A stretch of 21,419 bases of DNA from an uncultured Eubacteriales bacterium (lineage in GTDB: Bacteria > Bacillota > Clostridia > Oscillospirales > CAG-272). Every line of letters starts with the position of its first letter. Position 1 is the stretch's first letter. The stretch is from positions 1 to 21,419 of the forward strand of contig CAKRMZ010000026.1 of the NCBI GenBank assembly GCA_934365155.1, given 5' to 3'. The position numbers and the translations under genes were made by a program. Under the pieces are notes generated by a model. It was given only the letters and a program-made list of their open reading frames with translations, searched no databases and was not told the DNA's origin. Positions 13,873 to 21,419 of the stretch are shown one piece after another.

Positions 13873-14793
13873 TCAGATATTTTTTCTCTTGGATTCACAA
13901 AGCTCGGTGAGAAACTGTCGATCTAATTTTGTCAGTTTGTATTTGTTTTTATAAATCAAAACATCCTTGTATATTTTTTTGTTATTGACACATTTTTTTT
14001 GAACCAAATTATACCGCTCAAGTAAACTTTTCGGTGTAGGGGATACCCACATAAACGTTTCGGGGTTTAATGATAATAAATCAAATTGACTTGCCCGCTC
14101 GAAGATGAAAATTCTGCGGTTGATGTTATCCGGCAATTCTTCTTTTACTACTTTGGAAAGCGGCATAGACGGAACATAGTGGTCCGTGTGAGCAATCTCA
14201 ATATAGTCGGTCAAATCGTCAAAGGTGATTTCCTGTTTTTGTGCCAACGGATTATCGGCGCTTATAAGAAGTGAATAGGTAAATTCGGTAACCAGCTCAT
14301 ATTGAAATCCTTTTTCTTCAAGCATGGCTTTGAAATATTTGTCATAGTTTTCGGCATAGCGAATAATGCCGAGTTTATAATCATGCTCGATCATATTGCG
14401 GATTGCGTGCTGCGAATGGGTTTCTTCATAAAAAATTTCGGCTGCCTCTTTGGAAAGAGATTTGGAAAATCGAGCAAAGGCCTCCGATATATAGCAGGCA
14501 CGCGGAACAGATATCGAAAACTTTTGTTTTTTCGGACATCCTTCCTTATAATATTTTTCAACCTCGTCGATCTGACGGATGATTTTTTTGGCAAAGTTTA
14601 TAAATTCTTCTCCTTCGGGAGTCAACTTCATTCCGTTTTGAGTCCGTTCAAAGATTGTAATACCGAGATCGGTTTCAAGCTCTTTTATAGAACGGCTGAT
14701 GTTCGGTGCTGCAATAAGCAGTACCTCTGAGGCCTTACCGAGGGATCCCGATTTTGCAACCTCAATTGCATGTTTCATATGTAATAGGTTCAA
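13873..14793 (-). CDS. LysR-type transcriptional regulator
   Basis: A 306-residue LysR family protein. The N-terminal helix-turn-helix (about 1-60) reads MNLLHMKHAIEVAKSGSL, then KASEVLLIAAPNISRSIKE, then LGITIFERTQNG and LTPEGEEF, all characteristic. A linker helix and an effector-binding domain (about 90-300) follow. I start at TTG 14793 because the alignment needs the MNLL residues and GGTGA lies 6 to 7 bases ahead; the ATG at 14778 would cut into the first helix. It has its own promoter and terminator. The imperfectly symmetrical TTACATTG...AATTGTAA at 14811-14832, near its -10 box, could be an autoregulatory site. The effector and targets are unknown. The redox unit just downstream is a possible target. 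Confidence 0.88.
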   Translation of the reverse strand: MNLLHMKHAIEVAKSGSLGKASEVLLIAAPNISRSIKELETDLGITIFERTQNGMKLTPEGEEFINFAKKIIRQIDEVEKYYKEGCPKKQKFSISVPRACYISEAFARFSKSLSKEAAEIFYEETHSQHAIRNMIEHDYKLGIIRYAENYDKYFKAMLEEKGFQYELVTEFTYSLLISADNPLAQKQEITFDDLTDYIEIAHTDHYVPSMPLSKVVKEELPDNINRRIFIFERASQFDLLSLNPETFMWVSPTPKSLLERYNLVQKKCVNNKKIYKDVLIYKNKYKLTKLDRQFLTELCESKRKNI

Positions 14794-14825
14794 TTATTAT
14801 CACCGCCATTTTACATTGTTTTTTA

Positions 14826-14854
14826 ATTGTAACATCTTTTAAAAGCAAAATCAA
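14826..14854 (-). promoter_or_regulatory. Promoter of the LysR gene
   Basis: On the minus strand, TTGATT (14849-14854), 17 bases, then TACAAT (14826-14831), with a TG one base ahead of the -10. It gives a leader of roughly 25 bases before the TTG start. Confidence 0.65.
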
Positions 14855-14911
14855 TGTATTTTAAGATATAAGACCCAATATGAAATATCCGTTTGATTTC
14901 GGAGCACGGTG

Positions 14912-15688
14912 TTAGCTCAGCAGTCGAAATCCCATTATTATAACACCGAGTACAACAAGCACAATTCCGGTGGCACGATTCAAGGTTTTGGGTTCGGACT
15001 TGTTGGCAAATACGGCAGCAATTTGTGCCCACAGCAATGTAAATACGATGCATAATAGCAGCGTCAGCATATCCGGTGTGCCTCCGATGACAAAATGCGA
15101 TAGGGCACCTGTCAGTGCAGTAAATGTCATGATGAACACACTGGTGCCTACGGCGGTTTTTAATTCATAACCCATAACACTCGTTAAAATCAAAAGCATC
15201 ATCATTCCGCCGCCCGCTCCGATAAAGCCGCAGATAAATCCGATCAAGGCACCGAAAATAACAGACTGAATCGCACGCTTTTTGGCAGAGGTCCGCGCCA
15301 TATTTTCCTTGGTGGTCATAACAGGCCGCACGATAAACTTAATACCCAGCAAAAATGTCATAAATACGGAGAAGTTTCCCATTGTTGTTGTGGGAAGGAG
15401 GCTTGCCGTATAGCTTCCGACTACTGTAAAAAGGAGCACGCTCAGCATCATGATTATGCCGTTTTTGATGTCAAGATTTTTATTTTTGTGATAGGTATAT
15501 GCCGAAACTGCGCTGGCCAGTACATCCGAGGACAGTGCAATGCCGACAGCCATATAGGGCTCAATGCCCAAAAAGGTTATCAGCATCGGACTTATGACGG
15601 CTGCAGCGCTCATTCCGGCGAATCCGGTTCCCAGTCCGGCTCCCATGCCGGCAAAAAACGTTACAAGAATTGTCAACAGTATTTTCAT
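14912..15688 (-). CDS. TSUP-family (TauE/SafE) membrane transporter
   Basis: A 258-residue integral membrane protein with the internal two-fold repeat of the TSUP family: a glycine-rich GAGLGTGFAGMSA near the N-terminus and a matching GFIGAGGGMMM at about 155. About eight hydrophobic segments are visible. Members move sulfite, sulfoacetate or other small sulfur or carbon anions; the substrate here cannot be told. The ATG at 15688 overlaps the stop of the MarR gene by 4 bases (ATGA), so the two are translationally coupled and the regulator probably controls this transporter. I see no strong terminator after it, so some readthrough into the LysR gene is possible. Confidence 0.88.
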   Translation of the reverse strand: MKILLTILVTFFAGMGAGLGTGFAGMSAAAVISPMLITFLGIEPYMAVGIALSSDVLASAVSAYTYHKNKNLDIKNGIIMMLSVLLFTVVGSYTASLLPTTTMGNFSVFMTFLLGIKFIVRPVMTTKENMARTSAKKRAIQSVIFGALIGFICGFIGAGGGMMMLLILTSVMGYELKTAVGTSVFIMTFTALTGALSHFVIGGTPDMLTLLLCIVFTLLWAQIAAVFANKSEPKTLNRATGIVLVVLGVIIMGFRLLS

Positions 15689-16125
15689 TGTCTCTCTTCC
15701 GCCTCCAAAATTGCTTTCAGATTATTTTCGATAATACTCAACGCCGATAAAAATACTTGCTTGGTATTATCATCCATATTGGAAAGCATTTTTTCAAAAA
15801 AGGAATGCTGAAGCTGTTTTCCGCGTGAAATGATCGGTTGTGCTTTTTGTGTACATATCAGCTCGGTTTTTCGCCGGTCACCTTGGATCGGCTGCCGTAT
15901 CAGATATCCCTGCTGCACTAGGCGTTCCACATTTACAGATACCAGGTTTGCCTTGATGTGCCGTACTTCCACAATTGAACTGGCCGTTTTGTATTTCGGA
16001 TTGTTTCCGAGAAACATCAGTATATCAAAGGCCGTTTGAGGTAAATTCAAATCTTTGCAAAGAGGCTTGCAAACAGCACTGTAAGCCAATGAAATTGTTC
16101 TTGAAATCTCAATATTCAGATGCAT
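15685..16125 (-). CDS. MarR-family transcriptional regulator
   Basis: A winged-helix regulator of 146 residues from the ATG at 16125. The recognition helix lies around residues 55-72 (IKANLVSVNVERLVQQGYL). The wing has QGDRRKTELICTQKA with the DRR motif typical of MarR at 83-85. An ATG at 16158 would add 11 residues, but the -10 box ends at 16168, so transcription would start only a few bases before it and no ribosome binding site could fit. The ATG at 16125 has a modest AAAGAAG 8 bases ahead. Cys19 and Cys23 lie near the N-terminal dimer helix and could be redox-active, but nothing proves this. It is first gene of a two-gene unit with the TSUP transporter. Confidence 0.82.
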   Translation of the reverse strand: MHLNIEISRTISLAYSAVCKPLCKDLNLPQTAFDILMFLGNNPKYKTASSIVEVRHIKANLVSVNVERLVQQGYLIRQPIQGDRRKTELICTQKAQPIISRGKQLQHSFFEKMLSNMDDNTKQVFLSALSIIENNLKAILEAEERQ

Positions 16126-16167
16126 ATCATGCGCTTCTTTCGTTTTTGAATTATTCATTTTTGAACT

Positions 16168-16196
16168 ATTTTAACAGAATGTGTCTCGCATGTCAA
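16168..16196 (-). promoter_or_regulatory. Strong promoter of the MarR-TSUP unit
   Basis: On the minus strand, consensus TTGACA (16191-16196), 17 bases, then TAAAAT (16168-16173), with a TG one base ahead of the -10. Expected start near 16161. Confidence 0.8.
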
Positions 16197-16247
16197 TAGA
16201 AAGTCCGGATGCCGACGTCAATCTGCAATGACACCGGAGAGGATGTA

Positions 16248-16276
16248 TTGCTTTTTTCTAAAAAAAATGATATATT
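16248..16276 (+). promoter_or_regulatory. Promoter of the glycosyltransferase gene
   Basis: TTGCTT (16248-16253), 17 bases, then TATATT (16271-16276), with a TG one base ahead of the -10. It is divergent from the MarR promoter, about 50 bases away. Confidence 0.6.
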
Positions 16277-16317
16277 GAATTAAGACCCGAAATAAGATAT
16301 TTGCGAGGTTAAAACGA

Positions 16318-17874
16318 ATGATTCAATGCGATCGTTTTTTTAGTTCTTTGAGAAAATTTGTCATCAATGCCATATGTATTGGATCCGGATTGGTATTGTT
16401 ATACTTGTCTGCAGCGGCTTTGTTGAGTACATGCGACATGAACATGGAGAACGAAGTTTCGGAGAATATCGTTTTTCAATGGGATCATATTATTTTGAAT
16501 TTATCAGCGTTAATTGTCGGTCTGGCTCTGATATTTTTGTTGAACCGCTTTTCAGTCAAATGGGATGCTACGGTCAGTCTGGGAATCTTATTGATTTGGA
16601 CGGTTGTTTTGGGGACTTTGTGGGTAATTTCAGCCCGTTCCGCGCCGACCTTTGATTCGTTCCGTGTTACCAGCGCGGCGCAGGAGACTGCCGATACCGG
16701 GCGTATTTTCTCTTCGGATTTGATTTTCTACCTTTCCTGTTACCCGTTTCAATTGGGTTATGTATTATGGTCCGAGATTTTTATTCGCCTTTTTCGTTTG
16801 AACGGAAATTATCTTCCTTTGGAAATTATCAATGTGCTTTGCTTGGCGCTTGCGTATTTTGCAATCGATCGGATTGTTGCGACGATAAAGAAGGACAATA
16901 CCGTGCGAATTCTGACACACGTGCTCTTGGCTGCCTGTTTGCCTCCCATTCTTTTTTGCACTTTTTTATACGGTAATATTCCGGGGCTTAGTTTTGGCGT
17001 TTTGGCGATATGGATGACCTTGCTGTTTCTTGAGAAGAAAAAATGGTACTATGCAGCAGCCGGTGCGGTGTTTATTTCCGTTTCCGTTTGCTTGAAATTG
17101 AACAACTCTATTTTATTAGTGGCCATTGTTTCCATGGTTTTGGTTGATGCAATATGCAAGCATGATTGGCGGCCTTTGATTTATGTTTTGACTGCAGTTC
17201 TTTTGTCGACGTTCATGAAGACTTCTGTTAAGGCCCTGTATGAAAAACGTTCCGGTGTGGATTTCGGGGACGGAATACCGATGATGTGCTGGATGGCTAT
17301 GGGCTTATCCGAAGGATATACGACCAGCGGATGGTATCAAGGCAGCTATACGATTACTGCTTTCCGAAATTTTGATAAAGATCCTGTCTTAACCGGAGAA
17401 AATGCAAAAAAAGTTATAAGGGAGCGATTGACCCATTTTCGGGAAGACCCGGTCGATTTCATTAATTTCTTTTCGAAAAAAGCGTTGAGCCAATGGAACG
17501 AGCCCAGCTATCAAAGCCTGTGGACCAACCAAGTGCGTGCTGTATACGGTGAACGGGGCATCATTGCATCATGGGCTTGCGGCAAAGGGGAATATGCCGT
17601 AAAAGGCTATATGAATTTATATCAGCAATTGATTCTGTTTGGTGCAGTGCTTGGCGCGGGCTTTGCAATGCGGGAAAAAAGTTTCGGTATCGCAGTGCTG
17701 CTTTTGACATTTTTCGGCGGGTTCTTATATCATTTGTTATTTGAGGCCAAGAGTCAATATGCGATTACATATTTTATTTTATTGATTCCGATTGCGGCTT
17801 TGGGACTTGCGGACTTTGTGAAATGGATTTCTTCTCTGGATTATAAAAGCCTGCTTCAAATTCGAAAACAATGA
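16318..17874 (+). CDS. Polytopic GT-C-like glycosyltransferase (GT39/ArnT-like)
   Basis: A 518-residue membrane protein with about ten or more hydrophobic segments. The first large outside loop holds RSAPTFDSFRV (D113) followed by a conserved-looking YPFQLGYVLWSEIFIRLF, as in the PMT/ArnT superfamily, whose members transfer sugars from polyprenyl-phosphate donors to wall polymers, lipids or proteins outside the membrane. A large extracellular part (about 310-425) lies before the last helices. The ATG has GAGG about 10 bases ahead. It stands alone between its own promoter and a terminator, so its acceptor cannot be guessed from neighbours. Confidence is good for the membrane GT-C type and low for the exact activity. 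Confidence 0.7.
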   Translation: MIQCDRFFSSLRKFVINAICIGSGLVLLYLSAAALLSTCDMNMENEVSENIVFQWDHIILNLSALIVGLALIFLLNRFSVKWDATVSLGILLIWTVVLGTLWVISARSAPTFDSFRVTSAAQETADTGRIFSSDLIFYLSCYPFQLGYVLWSEIFIRLFRLNGNYLPLEIINVLCLALAYFAIDRIVATIKKDNTVRILTHVLLAACLPPILFCTFLYGNIPGLSFGVLAIWMTLLFLEKKKWYYAAAGAVFISVSVCLKLNNSILLVAIVSMVLVDAICKHDWRPLIYVLTAVLLSTFMKTSVKALYEKRSGVDFGDGIPMMCWMAMGLSEGYTTSGWYQGSYTITAFRNFDKDPVLTGENAKKVIRERLTHFREDPVDFINFFSKKALSQWNEPSYQSLWTNQVRAVYGERGIIASWACGKGEYAVKGYMNLYQQLILFGAVLGAGFAMREKSFGIAVLLLTFFGGFLYHLLFEAKSQYAITYFILLIPIAALGLADFVKWISSLDYKSLLQIRKQ

Positions 17875-17890
17875 ATTTTATTTCATTCGA

Positions 17891-17936
17891 AAAAATTGCC
17901 GGACAATCTGTAAAGGGGGGTTGCTCGGCAATTTTT
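17891..17936 (+). terminator. Intrinsic terminator of the glycosyltransferase gene
   Basis: AAAAATTGCCG (17891-17901) pairs with CGGCAATTTTT (17926-17936), ending in a T run. It lies 17 bases past the stop. Confidence 0.8.
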
Positions 17937-18012
17937 ATCTGCGGTTGGAGAGGATAATGTAAAAAAAAAGAAAATTTTGAGATAAAAAGCAGCTTTTCTG
18001 TTACTGAATGTG

Positions 18013-18018
18013 TATAAT
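18013..18018 (+). promoter_or_regulatory. -10 box of the NlpC/P60 gene promoter
   Basis: A perfect TATAAT. The region 17 bases upstream (CAGCTT at 17990-17995) is a poor -35 box, so this promoter may be weak or need an activator. It predicts a leader of about 80 bases. Confidence 0.45.
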
Positions 18019-18043
18019 AGATACAGAATTATTTGGAATGAGT

Positions 18044-18067
18044 TTGCAAATGAATCGTATTTTGCAA
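18044..18067 (+). repeat. Inverted repeat in the NlpC/P60 gene leader
   Basis: TTGCAAA (18044-18050) and TTTGCAA (18061-18067) are exact reverse complements with a 10-base spacer, about 20 bases past the expected start. It could be an operator or an mRNA hairpin. Confidence 0.35.
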
Positions 18068-18103
18068 GTATTTATTTAGAAAATAAACGGTGATACAGAT
18101 ACT

Positions 18104-19639
18104 ATGAAGAAAAGAAATAAAGTAATTTTAATAGTTTTAACAGTGCTTTGCGCTCTTTTTACGGCACTGGGAGGAATCTATATATCCCATAAATTATCTT
18201 CGGATGACGGTAATTTCGACGGTCCGACGACAAAGGAAACAGGCGACGGTTTCGTCACACTTTCGACAGACAGCGAACCGAATACCGATCCTTTACCAAA
18301 TCCGGACCCGAATGTAAAAGAAGCTGTGTATCTCGGAATTGAAAATTTTGCGGAATCGAATGGAGCAAACAAGGATAATTTTGCCCATTTGTTCAGTATC
18401 AACGGTTTGGTTGAGAGCTTTTCAATTCTCAATTCCGATTCATCATACCGCTTGCAAAACCGTTTGATGGAGGGATACATTTACGAAATCCGTACAGACG
18501 GTGATATTGTTACTGACGTAAAACTTTTAAGTGAAGAAACCCATCGCGTTGTTTCGGGTACCATAGAAGCTTTCGATACGGAAAAAATCGTTGTGGACGG
18601 GTACCGCCTAATGCGAAGAAACGCTCAAAGCTATGAGATAAAATCCTCTGCCGGAGGAGCTGTTGTAAGCCCTGTTTCTGTTGCAGTGGGGGACCGCGTG
18701 AAGGTGACGGTGTCCGGCTCGGATGCGTGCAATATTTACAAGAGTTTTGTGTCTGAAAAATACAGTGCTCCGGTGAGCGGTACAGCCGGCAAAAAAACGC
18801 TGAAAAATTTTTTGGCCTTGGCTATGGAGCCGGTGGGAACCTGTCTTTATGTTTACGGAGGCGGATGGAATTGGCAGGATGAAACAAGTGCGAATCAGGC
18901 GATGACGATTGGCGTTCCTCAAAGTTGGGTTGACTTTTTTCAGGCACAGGATGAAAATTATGTTTATCAAAACAAGAAAGATCCTGCCAAGTCTTACTAT
19001 TCACGGCAGTACAATGAATATTATTATGCCGGACTGGATTGCTCGGGATATGTCGGTTGGGTAATGTATAATTTGCTGCACACCGAAAGTAGCACGGTAT
19101 CGGACAGCGACGGTTATGTAAAATCCAGCACCGGACAGGCCGGATTTTTTGCAGATATGGGCCTTGGTACAATGGATATGGGCGAGAATCTGAAAAACAA
19201 AGACGGAAGTTTGAAAAAGGATAGCAAAGGCCATGTAATGCGTGCGTATTATGGGGAAGATCATACTTTCCGGCCGGGGGATATTTTTTCAATGAACGGG
19301 CACACGTGGATTAGCCTCGGCACCTGTACGGACGGATCGGTTGTAATTATTCATTCGACTCCCCGTGTATCGGGAGGGGCCGGCGTTCAACTTAGTGCGA
19401 TCGGTAATGATAAGCAATGTGAGGCCTATCAGTTGGCGAATTATTATATGAATGAGTTTTATCCTTTATGGGCGGAGCGTTACGGCGACTCGGTGCTCTG
19501 CCTTGACTTCGGAGAATATACCGTAGTGCACGGCAAGCTCGCCGGGCGGTTTCGCTGGAATTTAAACAATGCCATTCTTGATCCGGACGGATATGCAAAT
19601 ATGACTCCGAGAGAGATTTTAGAGGATCTTTTTTCTTAA
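18104..19639 (+). CDS. Membrane-anchored NlpC/P60-like cysteine peptidase
   Basis: A 511-residue exported protein. Residues 7-27 are a hydrophobic signal or anchor segment after KKRNK. A Pro/Asp/Thr-rich linker spans about 35-70. A middle region (75-225) has beta-rich, SH3-like stretches (VVSGTIEAFDTEKIVVDG, VAVGDRVKVTV). The C-terminal half holds the peptidase signatures: GLDCSGYVGW with the likely nucleophile C313, then NGHTWISLG with H400, and a possible third residue H417 in IIHSTP. The RPGDIF just before the histidine is typical of NlpC/P60. Such enzymes cut peptidoglycan stem peptides or act on related amide bonds outside the cell. The ATG at 18104 has GGTGAT 9 bases ahead. An insertion of about 70 residues between Cys and His is longer than in small NlpC domains. 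Confidence 0.78.
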   Translation: MKKRNKVILIVLTVLCALFTALGGIYISHKLSSDDGNFDGPTTKETGDGFVTLSTDSEPNTDPLPNPDPNVKEAVYLGIENFAESNGANKDNFAHLFSINGLVESFSILNSDSSYRLQNRLMEGYIYEIRTDGDIVTDVKLLSEETHRVVSGTIEAFDTEKIVVDGYRLMRRNAQSYEIKSSAGGAVVSPVSVAVGDRVKVTVSGSDACNIYKSFVSEKYSAPVSGTAGKKTLKNFLALAMEPVGTCLYVYGGGWNWQDETSANQAMTIGVPQSWVDFFQAQDENYVYQNKKDPAKSYYSRQYNEYYYAGLDCSGYVGWVMYNLLHTESSTVSDSDGYVKSSTGQAGFFADMGLGTMDMGENLKNKDGSLKKDSKGHVMRAYYGEDHTFRPGDIFSMNGHTWISLGTCTDGSVVIIHSTPRVSGGAGVQLSAIGNDKQCEAYQLANYYMNEFYPLWAERYGDSVLCLDFGEYTVVHGKLAGRFRWNLNNAILDPDGYANMTPREILEDLFS

Positions 19640-19682
19640 ATAAAATCTCGGATGAATGAAAAGATAAAGCAAACAGGCAATC

Positions 19683-19727
19683 AAATCTTTGGCGAGAAAT
19701 TTTTTAAAATCCGTCCAAAGATTTTTT
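19683..19727 (+). terminator. Terminator or attenuator directly ahead of apbE
   Basis: AAATCTTTGG (19683-19692) pairs perfectly with CCAAAGATTT (19715-19724), followed by T to 19727. The loop is 22 bases. It ends about 17 bases before the apbE start codon, leaving no room for a separate promoter after it. Confidence 0.7.
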
Positions 19728-19744
19728 GCTGGAGAGGGAAGACG

Positions 19745-20797
19745 ATGAAACGTTTTTATATAGCGGGGATCTTGGTGTTTCTTGCTTTTTGGTTGGTTTC
19801 TTGCCGACAGAGTGAGAATCAAGCGTACCGCGGGTTTGCGTTGACAAGAGAGAAGGCTTCTATCGCTGCGACCGGTGTCTGCATGGATACGGACATCACC
19901 GTTCGTTTATATGATACGAACGATTTTCGTGTGTTGCAAAAATGTGTCGATGTACTTTTGGAGTTTGATTCGCTTTTATCGGTTACCGACGAGGCCAGTG
20001 AAGTTTATATGCTGAATCACCGAACGGAAAATAATGTAGAAATATCTTCAACTCTCAGCGATTTACTATCGGATTGTCTTTGGTATTCTTCTTTAACGGA
20101 CGGAGCATTTGATGTGACGATATACCCAATAGGAAGGCTTTGGGGATTTACCACCCCAAGCTATCGCGTTCCCGAGGAAGGTGAAATTTCGGATGCGCTT
20201 TACAAGGTGGGATATCGAAAAGTCAAGCTCGATCATGATAACGTCCTTTTGGAGGACGGGATGATGCTTGACTTCGGTGCCGTCGCCAAAGGGTACGCTT
20301 CCGAAATTTTAAAAGAAAAATTAATACAGAACGGAGTTTCCGACGCGGTGATTTCCCTCGGAGGAAATGTGGTGACTTTGGGCTCAAAAAGCGGGGAGAA
20401 ATGGCGTGTTGCCATTCAGGATCCTTCGGATACGAAGGGGTATGTCGGAGTGCTTTTAACAACCGATGCGGCTGTCGTAACCTCCGGGTGCTATCAGCGA
20501 AATTTCAGCTTGGACGGAGTATTATATCATCATATTTTAGATCCGAAAACCGGATATCCCGCTCAAAATCAACTGGTATCTGTAACGGTGATCGGAACGG
20601 ATGCCGAAGCAGCTGACGCTCTTTCCACCGCTTTTTTTGTCATGGGATATGAGGCATCTGCGCAATTTTTAAAACAGCATCCGGAGCTAAGTGCGATATT
20701 CGTGACCTCGGAAAATGAAGTTTTCTATACGCGCAGTTTGGATGAAAAATTTTCTTTCGGTCAAAAATCCGAAAAATATGATTTTATACCGTTTTGA
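19745..20797 (+). CDS. apbE: ApbE lipoprotein, FAD:protein FMN transferase
   Basis: Attaches FMN from FAD to a threonine of exported flavoproteins. The 350-residue protein has a signal peptide with lipobox LVSC (C20), so it is tethered to the outer face of the membrane. Family motifs in order: a short CMDTDITVRLYD, EFDSLLSV, DGAFDVTIYPIGRLWGF (120-135), MLDFGAVAKGYASE (174-187), ISLGGNVVTLG (203-213), HHILDPKTGYP (262-272), and DAEAADALSTA with metal-site residues D291 and T295. I start at ATG 19745, which has AGAGGGAAG close ahead; a longer frame would hide the signal peptide. No Rnf, Nqr or FMN-binding-domain target is encoded in the window. The terminator hairpin just upstream suggests that expression depends on readthrough. 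Confidence 0.92.
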   Translation: MKRFYIAGILVFLAFWLVSCRQSENQAYRGFALTREKASIAATGVCMDTDITVRLYDTNDFRVLQKCVDVLLEFDSLLSVTDEASEVYMLNHRTENNVEISSTLSDLLSDCLWYSSLTDGAFDVTIYPIGRLWGFTTPSYRVPEEGEISDALYKVGYRKVKLDHDNVLLEDGMMLDFGAVAKGYASEILKEKLIQNGVSDAVISLGGNVVTLGSKSGEKWRVAIQDPSDTKGYVGVLLTTDAAVVTSGCYQRNFSLDGVLYHHILDPKTGYPAQNQLVSVTVIGTDAEAADALSTAFFVMGYEASAQFLKQHPELSAIFVTSENEVFYTRSLDEKFSFGQKSEKYDFIPF

Positions 20798-20879
20798 AAT
20801 TATTTAAAAAATAATAAGAGTTTTACTGGGGTATACTTTTTGATAAGAAACAGAATGTGCAAAGAATGGAGTATATCTT

Positions 20880-21419
20880 ATGGAGCTTTTACATGTTGTT
20901 TGGGTTTCGGTGCTTTCGATTGTTGTTCTTTTTTTGATTACAAAGCTAATCGGAAATAAGCAGCTGTCACAGTTGAACATGTTCGATTATATTAACGGTA
21001 TAACCATTGGATCGATTGCCGCGGAAATGGCAACATCCTTGGAAGACGATTTTTTGAAGCCGTTGATTGCCATGGTCATTTACGGTTTGTTTGCCGTAGG
21101 AATTTCTTTTTTAAGTTCAAAGTCGCTTCCGGCAAGACGTATTTTTACCGGGGAATCAATTGTTCTTCTTGAAAACGGGAAGCTGTATAAAGAAAATCTG
21201 AAAAGAGCCAAATTGGACGTGAATGAATTTTTGGTGCAATGTCGGGTGAATGGATACTTTAACCTTTCGGATATTGAGGCGGCGGTATTGGAGTCGAACG
21301 GAAAAGTCTCTGTTTTGCCGAAATCCGAGGCCAGACCTTTGACGCCGCGCGACATGAACCTGAGCCCGGAGAGGGAAGCCCTATGTATTAATTTAATTAT
21401 CGACGGTAAAGTCTTAGAG
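20880..21419 (+). CDS. YetF/DUF421-family membrane protein (partial, 3' end outside window)
   Basis: The frame opens at ATG 20880 with GGAG 8 bases ahead and runs 180 codons to the window edge without a stop. Three N-terminal hydrophobic segments (about 5-22, 37-50, 60-78) precede the cytoplasmic YetF domain: ARRIFTGESIVLLENGKLY, then NEFLVQCRVNGYFNLSDIE, then VLESNGKVSVLPK. Family members in Bacillus (YetF, YrbG, YdfS) are spore or vegetative membrane proteins of poorly known function. It follows apbE by 82 bases on the same strand. Confidence 0.85.
   Translation, partial: MELLHVVWVSVLSIVVLFLITKLIGNKQLSQLNMFDYINGITIGSIAAEMATSLEDDFLKPLIAMVIYGLFAVGISFLSSKSLPARRIFTGESIVLLENGKLYKENLKRAKLDVNEFLVQCRVNGYFNLSDIEAAVLESNGKVSVLPKSEARPLTPRDMNLSPEREALCINLIIDGKVLE

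Noticed and set aside
16160..16177. A possible second Rex box over the MarR -10 region
   Set aside because: Only the TTAACA half fits; the other half matches the consensus at 3 of 7 positions.
18822..19292. A 156-codon minus-strand open frame opposite the NlpC/P60 gene
   Set aside because: It is antisense to the catalytic domain of a convincing gene, and its composition (rich in Pro, His, Cys and Arg) is typical of a shadow frame.
1..21419. CRISPR arrays, tRNA or rRNA genes, complete insertion sequences
   Set aside because: On reading both strands I found no regularly spaced repeats, no cloverleaf-like segments and no transposase frames.

Overview
The window looks like the chromosome of an anaerobic, fermenting member of the Clostridia (Oscillospiraceae/Ruminococcaceae-like). 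The reasons are two [FeFe]-hydrogenase-type proteins, a bifunctional AdhE controlled by a Rex repressor, strong AGGAGG-type ribosome binding sites, sigma-A-like TTGACA/TATAAT promoters, moderate GC content, and no sign of respiratory genes. This assignment is an inference from gene content.

Left edge (1-2141). This is an accessory scar: the last 30 codons of an unknown gene, a small four-helix membrane protein, and a large serine recombinase that has lost its catalytic domain. A 390-base stretch without a normal gene follows. It holds a good promoter, a short leader-like RNA with a 13-codon ORF inside a hairpin, and two intrinsic terminators.

Core (2142-13769, all on the minus strand). Ten genes appear to form one transcription unit, read from high to low coordinates: rex, adhE, an APH-fold kinase, two tandem thioredoxin-fold [2Fe-2S] mini-proteins, a PAS-containing sensory [FeFe]-hydrogenase (HydS type), a SpoIIE/PP2C phosphatase, a group-B-like catalytic [FeFe]-hydrogenase, pyruvate kinase, and a FucO-type iron alcohol dehydrogenase. 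Most gaps are under 20 bases; the exceptions are 67 and 62. A Rex operator overlaps the -10 box ahead of rex, and a bidirectional terminator closes the unit at 2096-2130. A related unit (redox repressor, Aad/AdhE, Ser/Thr kinase, phosphatase, HydS, HydA2) is known from Ruminococcus albus 7, and I recall a similar cluster in Clostridium thermocellum. The logic is disposal of reducing equivalents: Rex reads NADH/NAD+, AdhE and FucO burn NADH, the hydrogenase vents electrons as H2, HydS may sense H2 or redox state, and the kinase/phosphatase pair may carry the signal. The added pyk and fucO tie glycolytic outflow to the same control.

Middle right (13780-16196). A LysR-type regulator has its own promoter and terminator, and a MarR regulator overlaps a TauE/SafE (TSUP) exporter. 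All read on the minus strand.

Right end (16248-21419, plus strand). Cell-envelope genes: a polytopic GT-C-like glycosyltransferase, an NlpC/P60-like secreted or membrane-anchored cysteine peptidase, an ApbE lipoprotein (FAD:protein FMN transferase) with an intrinsic terminator just ahead of its ribosome binding site, and the start of a YetF/DUF421 membrane protein cut by the window edge. I saw no tRNA, rRNA, CRISPR array or complete insertion sequence.
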